From contig NZ_AP029048.1 in the NCBI RefSeq assembly GCF_040371545.1, forward strand, positions 1,054,001 through 1,118,000: a DNA stretch of 64,000 nt, written 5' to 3'. Every line of letters begins with the position of its first letter. The stretch's first letter is position 1. Of the stretch, positions 59,295 to 64,000 are shown piece after piece. This DNA comes from Synechococcus sp. M16CYN. Lineage in GTDB: Bacteria; Cyanobacteriota; Cyanobacteriia; PCC-6307; Cyanobiaceae. Under the pieces are notes generated by a model. The model was not told the DNA's origin, searched no databases, and was given only the letters and a program-made list of their open reading frames with translations. A program made the position numbers and the translations under genes.

Positions 59295-60288
59295 CCATCT
59301 GTTCTCCAAAACAAAACAAGAACCCACTTTATCAGTCTTCTTGTCACCACTGCTTTTTGTGGGATGAGTAGACTTGTCTATGGCTGTAGCTAACGACTCG
59401 ACTAGACAAGATAAGTTTGGGACATGTCCAGTCTCTATGTGGGAAGAAATTTCCTTTCTGCTAATGACTAAATATAAAACCGGCTAATTTGACCGATTTA
59501 CTAATTTAATTTCAATTGCATGCCTCTTACTATAGCCACTGTTTATAAAATATGATTTCCCATTTTAATCTTTCTCAACTATTTTTTGCTAACTCTTAAG
59601 GATTTAAAAAAATTAAGCGCTGTCCTATAACTCTAGCCTGATACTATACGTTCTACTCGATGGAGAACTGGCTTACGCTACCATCCATTTTATATAAATA
59701 ATTTCGTTTATACTTCCAGTAATTTGCATTATAGAATTGCTATATGGCATTTTGTAGCTAGATTCTAGTCAGCTACACTGGTCCTCATCTACATTGCCCA
59801 TATCCTTATGAATTTGGGCAGTCTTATAATGATGTTTGGGCTTTGTAGAAAGACAAAGAAATAACCTCCCTCAGGTATTTTTCTGAGTTATAGGAGTTAG
59901 ACAAGGCTTACCTGTATGACCTACTATCTAATTTTTTTGGGAAGTACACAGCAATTAGGGAAAATTGACTGTGCATATTGAGATATGCTTGATACTAAGT
60001 ATTTTGTATCGTCGGCAAGTCAATCAACGGTTTTTTAGCTTCAGGAACAAATCGAATACAGACTAGGGAGATGCAATACCTTGTTGGCCATTGTATGAAT
60101 TATACTCGTCTATTTCGTAAAGAAAGTTTATAGAGTATGAGATAAAACTCAAATCTCTTGCAATGAGTTTTAAAAAGCATGAAGAAGTCATCACATCAAT
60201 GCGTTTGAATCAAGTCTGTTCTGTTAAAATTTACTGACAATAATACTTAATACATAATGCTTAAAAACATATCTAAGAAAATCAACAG
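59295..60288. other. AT-rich gene-free tract
   Basis: About 1 kb without a convincing gene. The stretch 59330-59460 is GC-richer, with a 35-codon frame at 59380 ([12 protein letters not shown]) that lacks support and may be chance. Confidence 0.5.
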
Positions 60289-60316
60289 TTTTAATGAGTA
60301 ATTTTACTCATTAAAA
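60289..60316. repeat. 28-base near-perfect palindrome upstream of micro-genes
   Basis: TTTTAATGAGTAA (60289-60301) and TTACTCATTAAAA (60304-60316) are perfect complements separated only by TT. With a 2-base centre it is better suited as a dimer-binding operator or cruciform than as a terminator, though an RNA stem is also possible. It ends 70 bases before the ATG at 60387. Confidence 0.7.
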
Positions 60317-60386
60317 GCAAATTGTATCTACCACGACTTTTTGTAACGTCATGTGAATTATCTTTGTGTAGTCTTGCGACAACATT

Positions 60387-60479
60387 ATGACAACCTTTGT
60401 AGTTGCCACCGTATTCATTTCCTTTCTTACAATCGTAACGGATACATTGCCCGGCAAAGACTATCCTAATCCTAATTGA
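60387..60479 (+). CDS. Micro-protein 1, single span, unrecognised
   Basis: A 30-codon frame MTTFVVATVFISFLTIVTDT followed by LPGKDYPNPN. A hydrophobic span is followed by a polar, proline-rich tail. It is directly followed by the next micro-gene (TGA immediately before ATG), a coupling arrangement. No family recognised; too small to match small photosystem subunits I know (PsbI, PsbK, PsbX, PsbY, PetN, PsaM). Confidence 0.5.
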   Translation: MTTFVVATVFISFLTIVTDTLPGKDYPNPN

Positions 60480-60602
60480 ATGGAAACTAAACTTCTAGCT
60501 CTTCTAGCATTTGGTGCTGCTATTACAACTCTTTGGGCTTGGTTACTTGCTAATCTCCCGCAGACAGTACCGGACCAAGATAAACCGAATAGTCGTCATT
60601 AG
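60480..60602 (+). CDS. Micro-protein 2, single span, unrecognised
   Basis: A 40-codon frame METKLLALLAFGAAITTLWA followed by WLLANLPQTVPDQDKPNSRH. A clean membrane helix precedes a polar tail rich in Pro, Asp and Asn. Its ATG abuts the stop of the upstream micro-gene. Codon use is normal in a region of AT-rich DNA. Both could form a two-subunit membrane complex; that is inference only. Confidence 0.55.
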   Translation: METKLLALLAFGAAITTLWAWLLANLPQTVPDQDKPNSRH

Positions 60603-62254
60603 TTTTATGCAGGGTAAAAGTACTTTCTTGAATAAGAGTTTTACATAGATTGTGTAAAATTTTATCCTCTAGTATAGACGTTTACGCAGCAATCTTAGAA
60701 ACACTAACAGAACTAAATTATTTTTACCTTAAGTAAGATTCTATAATTTCAGCAAAACAAAATATACATTATTTATAACTAATATTAAGTTAATAGGTCT
60801 ATATGCTAATGTACTATTGACACAATGAGAATTAAATTTATCATATTAACTTTTATTCTTGTAAAACTTGCGATTATTATTTAAAATGAGCCTAAAATCT
60901 CTATCATTACAATTAATAAACAATAAGCATTTTTAATGCTCGAATTCTCATTATGTTAATTTCGAAACCTGAATAATTAAAATGCAACATAGATTCAACT
61001 TGAATTACTTTGGTTGAGATATCAGCTAATAGTTTCAAGTTATTAACAAATCTGAATAATTTATTATTTATTCTGACATAAATATAATTTTTATCTTTAT
61101 AAGTAAAATTTGCATATAGAGTAATTTACTTACAATAATTAAAATTTAGAAATTTACTCAAGAACTTAAATTATTCTAGATCTGATTAGAGCAACAGATA
61201 AAGTTTAGCTATAAGCTAAGTTAGCTATTATGAATGCTTAAATCGATAAATATAAAGTTTAACTCAATAAAACAATATCTACATTAAAGTAATTAGTATT
61301 GTAAATATTGAGGAAATTTAGTACATTCGTATTTATTATACTTTAAGGCTATTTAAATATAAGCGTTGTAGATAAAACAATTAAGTTAATTTAAATTGTT
61401 TTTAAATTACGAAAAGTAACTAAGTGTACACACTGATGATATTATTATCCAAGTAAAAGAATTATAGATATATTAAAATTAGTTAATTTTAATCTTTACC
61501 GTTCATAGTTAAAATATAAGTATTATAATACCGTATACTAGCCTTTCCTGTGACCTGTCAAATACGTATTTAGTATAAATAAACTGACGATACCTTTCTA
61601 GGTTAATTTTATTAAGATAGTTCTAATATTTAGCAAAATTTAATTGTCTAGATTAGTATTCTTTACAAGAAATCGTATCTAAAATATAAATCTTAGTCAA
61701 ACAGTTAAATCTTTAAAATATTTTATTTTTGAAGTTATTTGTTATTAGTTGATCTAGCACATATCTTTAATTTTAATTAAAAGGTTTTAATACCATATAA
61801 TTAAACTAATAAACAATTATGTTTATTGGTTTAATTTTTAAGTAAAGTTTAAGAATACATCAAAGAATCAATGTTATTGTATATCAATCTAAATCCCTAA
61901 AGTTAAAATTATGGCTGTTAATATAGTGTTTCAGCAGTAAGATTACTTAACTACTAAACATAATGCCACATATAAAAATATACGTTAAGACTATAGTATT
62001 TCATGCTATTTGCTCGATTTATTACTCTATGTTTTAAGGTTAATAAATTTTTAGAATAATAAAATACCACTAATTCACAGCTCTTGCAATTTATTTAAGT
62101 TAACTTAAGATCAGATTTAAGTTCTTATTTCAAAGAAATTACTTAGTATTTTATTCATCTCTCTAGGCTGAATATTTAAGAAATTTAGGTTTAGACTAAC
62201 ACATAGAAAAATAATCTTGTACTATAGGAATTAGAATGCCAAGAGTGTATAGGA
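60603..62254. other. Longest AT-rich gene-free tract
   Basis: About 1.65 kb of strongly A/T-biased DNA, with no frame longer than a few dozen codons and no recognisable structure. It lies after the micro-genes and downstream of the ocp operon on its own strand. Confidence 0.6.
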
Positions 62255-62575
62255 CTAGAACATTGACATCGCTTTAATCTTAGCAAGTTTTTTAGGATTT
62301 AATCCTTTTATTTCTTCTAGAGTAATCAATTGCCGTTTTAGTAAATCAGCCAGTGTAAACAGAATATTATTATAGTCAAACTCTGATCTACCTTCAAATA
62401 TATGTCTCTCAGTGCTAAGAAAATCATGTAACGTCCATACTGATTCATCAGTATCAAGAGTTGAGCATTTCGATTGAAGAGTTGAAATCAATAATTTAAT
62501 TGAACGCTGTTTTCCTATATTAAATACGTGGCGAGCAACTTGTTCTTCCTGTGATGTCCAGTCAGCGGGCGTCAT
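62255..62575 (-). CDS. frp: Fluorescence recovery protein
   Basis: FRP binds active (red) orange carotenoid protein, detaches it from the phycobilisome and speeds its return to the inactive state. The 106-residue protein starts at the ATG at 62575 (MTPADWTSQEEQVARHVFNI). The segment VWTLHDFLSTERHIFEGR aligns with the Synechocystis FRP residues reported as critical: Trp47, His50, Asp51 and Arg57 (Synechocystis 50, 53, 54, 60). The start is 16 bases after crtW. Identity is by direct recall of the family pattern. Confidence 0.9.
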   Translation of the reverse strand: MTPADWTSQEEQVARHVFNIGKQRSIKLLISTLQSKCSTLDTDESVWTLHDFLSTERHIFEGRSEFDYNNILFTLADLLKRQLITLEEIKGLNPKKLAKIKAMSMF

Positions 62576-62591
62576 GAAATGATGTGGGAAT

Positions 62592-63359
62592 TTAAAGAGC
62601 ACGATCAACGCTAACGCTAGCGAGCTCACTTTTCAGTGATGTACGATGTAGATCAGGTAGTTTGAACCATGGCGTATTCGGGCTCAGATGATGTTCTAGA
62701 TGGTAGCCAAAGTGATAGCAAGCTGCAAATGAGATAATTGGATGAAGTGAAAGACTGCTTGGAAATCGTTTTTTAGAATTAGTCCCCGTTTGTTTATGTG
62801 GTAACCATGTACCTACGGTAAATAATTGAAATGAGCTAATGATTAATGGCAATATACAAAAGAAAATTATATTTTTAATAGAACACGAATTTATTATTTG
62901 AAGCATAAAAAACCAAGCACTGACTAAAATAAATAACTGCTTATAGCCTAAATAATTCATTAAAAATTTAAAATACCAGTTAAAAGGCATTGAGCTTACA
63001 GACAAATGAAAATCAGGATCAAGCGGTGACTCAGGAAATTGATGATGAAGTGAATGCTTTTGGGAACAAGATTCAAAGGATAAACCTGCATATAAAAATA
63101 AACAAATTTTTCCTATTTGATTATTAAGTTCCTTATTTAATGGTGCTAAACTATAGTGCATAGCATCATGAGCAAGAATAAATAGTCCCGTGTGTAGAAA
63201 TGATCGCAATATAATAAAAGTTAAAATCCAAGCTACTGTCCATTGATGAATATCCCTGGATATAGCGATTACTAAAGTTAATAACCAAGCCAAACCAACC
63301 AAAGTTGCTATAAGTAAACTTTGGCGATGGATTGGAACTAGATCTATTTCATTTGCCAC
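62592..63359 (-). CDS. crtW: Beta-carotene ketolase CrtW
   Basis: CrtW adds keto groups to beta-carotene, making echinenone or canthaxanthin; OCP needs such keto-carotenoids. The 255-residue membrane protein has the fatty-acid-desaturase-like His boxes: HDAMH (64-68), HSLHH (102-106) and HLEHH (220-224). Four hydrophobic helices are spaced between. Start is GTG at 63359, overlapping the ocp 3' end by 11 bases (a TTG at 63362 is alternative). A related hydroxylase family shares His boxes, but the operon context supports CrtW. Confidence 0.9.
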   Translation of the reverse strand: MANEIDLVPIHRQSLLIATLVGLAWLLTLVIAISRDIHQWTVAWILTFIILRSFLHTGLFILAHDAMHYSLAPLNKELNNQIGKICLFLYAGLSFESCSQKHSLHHQFPESPLDPDFHLSVSSMPFNWYFKFLMNYLGYKQLFILVSAWFFMLQIINSCSIKNIIFFCILPLIISSFQLFTVGTWLPHKQTGTNSKKRFPSSLSLHPIISFAACYHFGYHLEHHLSPNTPWFKLPDLHRTSLKSELASVSVDRAL

Positions 63360-64000
63360 CAAGTTTTAACAGTTCGGCTGGAGAAGCAAGTAAATCAATA
63401 GCAACAAAATAAATTTTATCATTTTCATCTAATAAAAAACGCCATGCAACATTCATGCCAACCTCTTGGCCAAACCATGGAGTTTGTACTTTTCCAGTAA
63501 CTTTAATTTGGTTAAATCCACTATCTGCAGGTTCACTAAAGCCGCCCTGTGGCATTAGCTTCAAGTTCTGACAATCACGACGGAAAAATTTCAGTATGGC
63601 TTCTCGTCCAACGATAGGACGTTGAAATGGAGGTTGAAGAGCTCCGTCGTCTAGAAATAGGTTAATTAGTTGATCAAAATCATTAGAATTAAGAAGCTCC
63701 ATATAACTAATAATTGTTTGGTTTAGAATACCTGGAATAAAAATCTTTTCACGTTTATCATTCGGGGTAGGCGCTATAATTGGCTCAGCCTGTATTTGAT
63801 CATCTGTAACATCTGGATCAAAGCCCATATCAGCTACAAAGTTGCGTAACAAACTAATTTGTTGACCTTGTTCAACTTTCTTGACAGCTTCTAAGACTGA
63901 GGATGCGTTAGCTGAAAGTTTGTAACCGGGGGGGATTGGTGCAACTTTACTCGCACGCATAAGCTCTCCGAGCTCATACCAGAAGCCCAGCTTAACATTA
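63349..64000 (-). CDS. ocp: Orange carotenoid protein, 5' end cut by window
   Basis: OCP is a photoactive protein that quenches phycobilisome excitation under strong blue-green light. About 216 residues are visible, from the end of the N-terminal domain (NVKLGFWYELGELM, with the Trp that contacts carotenoid) through the linker to the C-terminal NTF2-like domain. That domain keeps the keto-binding residues: Tyr in IISYMELLNSNDFD and Trp in VQTPWFGQEVGMNVAWRF. Roughly the first 100 residues lie beyond base 64000. The frame reads without a break to the window edge; the ATG at 63960 is internal. Confidence 0.93.
   Translation of the reverse strand, partial: NVKLGFWYELGELMRASKVAPIPPGYKLSANASSVLEAVKKVEQGQQISLLRNFVADMGFDPDVTDDQIQAEPIIAPTPNDKREKIFIPGILNQTIISYMELLNSNDFDQLINLFLDDGALQPPFQRPIVGREAILKFFRRDCQNLKLMPQGGFSEPADSGFNQIKVTGKVQTPWFGQEVGMNVAWRFLLDENDKIYFVAIDLLASPAELLKLGGK

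Noticed and set aside
59380-59487. 35-codon plus-strand frame [12 protein letters not shown]...
   Set aside because: No ribosome binding site or family; overlaps other short frames equally well.
51713-62254. CRISPR array or integrated phage in the AT-rich region
   Set aside because: No regularly spaced repeats, integrase, terminase or transposase was seen.

Overview
This window is a chromosome segment from a marine picocyanobacterium of the Synechococcus type. The evidence is photosystem II genes (psbA, psbB, psbT, psbM), psaE, petB/petD, a phycobilisome linker, CP12, an orange carotenoid protein module and an rRNA operon with tRNA-Ile and tRNA-Ala in the spacer. A phycobilisome linker plus OCP argues against most Prochlorococcus. 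No plasmid, phage, insertion sequence or CRISPR signature was seen.

Layout. Positions 0.4-9 kb are mostly minus strand: a DUF2470 protein, a lone phycobilisome linker, the close-packed set rpsA - HAD phosphatase - metK - sugar kinase, nrdR, then psbT and psbB with a strong terminator. Positions 9-19 kb hold a ferredoxin, psbM, a stress protein, prmC-tsaC, tRNA-Thr, minCDE, ctpA, petBD and a GH100 invertase. Positions 19.2-25.2 kb are the rRNA operon with its promoter and long leader. Positions 25-36 kb hold mutM, psaE, a LysM protein and a carbon block (aldehyde dehydrogenase, two GH13 enzymes, glpD, glpK), then two tRNAs and aroQ. Positions 37.5-45.2 kb hold dnaJ, hemB, a VOC protein, mutS2, an ABC ATPase, obgE and cp12. 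Positions 46.9-51.3 kb hold a DUF2301 membrane protein, a glutathionyl reductase, an aspartoacylase-like protein, a lipoprotein and psbA. From 51.5 kb to 62.2 kb genes become sparse and small, separated by very AT-rich DNA. The last 1.7 kb is the ocp-crtW-frp photoprotection operon, with ocp cut by the window edge.

How it works together. CtpA trims the D1 precursor encoded by psbA, whose residue 130 is Glu (the high-light type). CrtW makes the keto-carotenoid bound by OCP, which quenches phycobilisomes, and FRP switches OCP off. CP12 gates the Calvin cycle. GlpK/GlpD and the glycosidases point to glycerol and glucan or sucrose turnover.

What stands out is the contrast between tightly packed, often overlapping genes in conserved blocks and long gene-free AT-rich tracts (about 1.0-1.7 kb each at 36.4, 45.2, 51.7, 54.5, 59.3 and 60.6 kb). 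This is unusual for marine Synechococcus and suggests ongoing genome erosion, perhaps in a host-associated lineage. That is an inference. Several micro-genes of 30-52 codons sit in these tracts, some beside strong palindromes, and are the best candidates for undescribed biology here.
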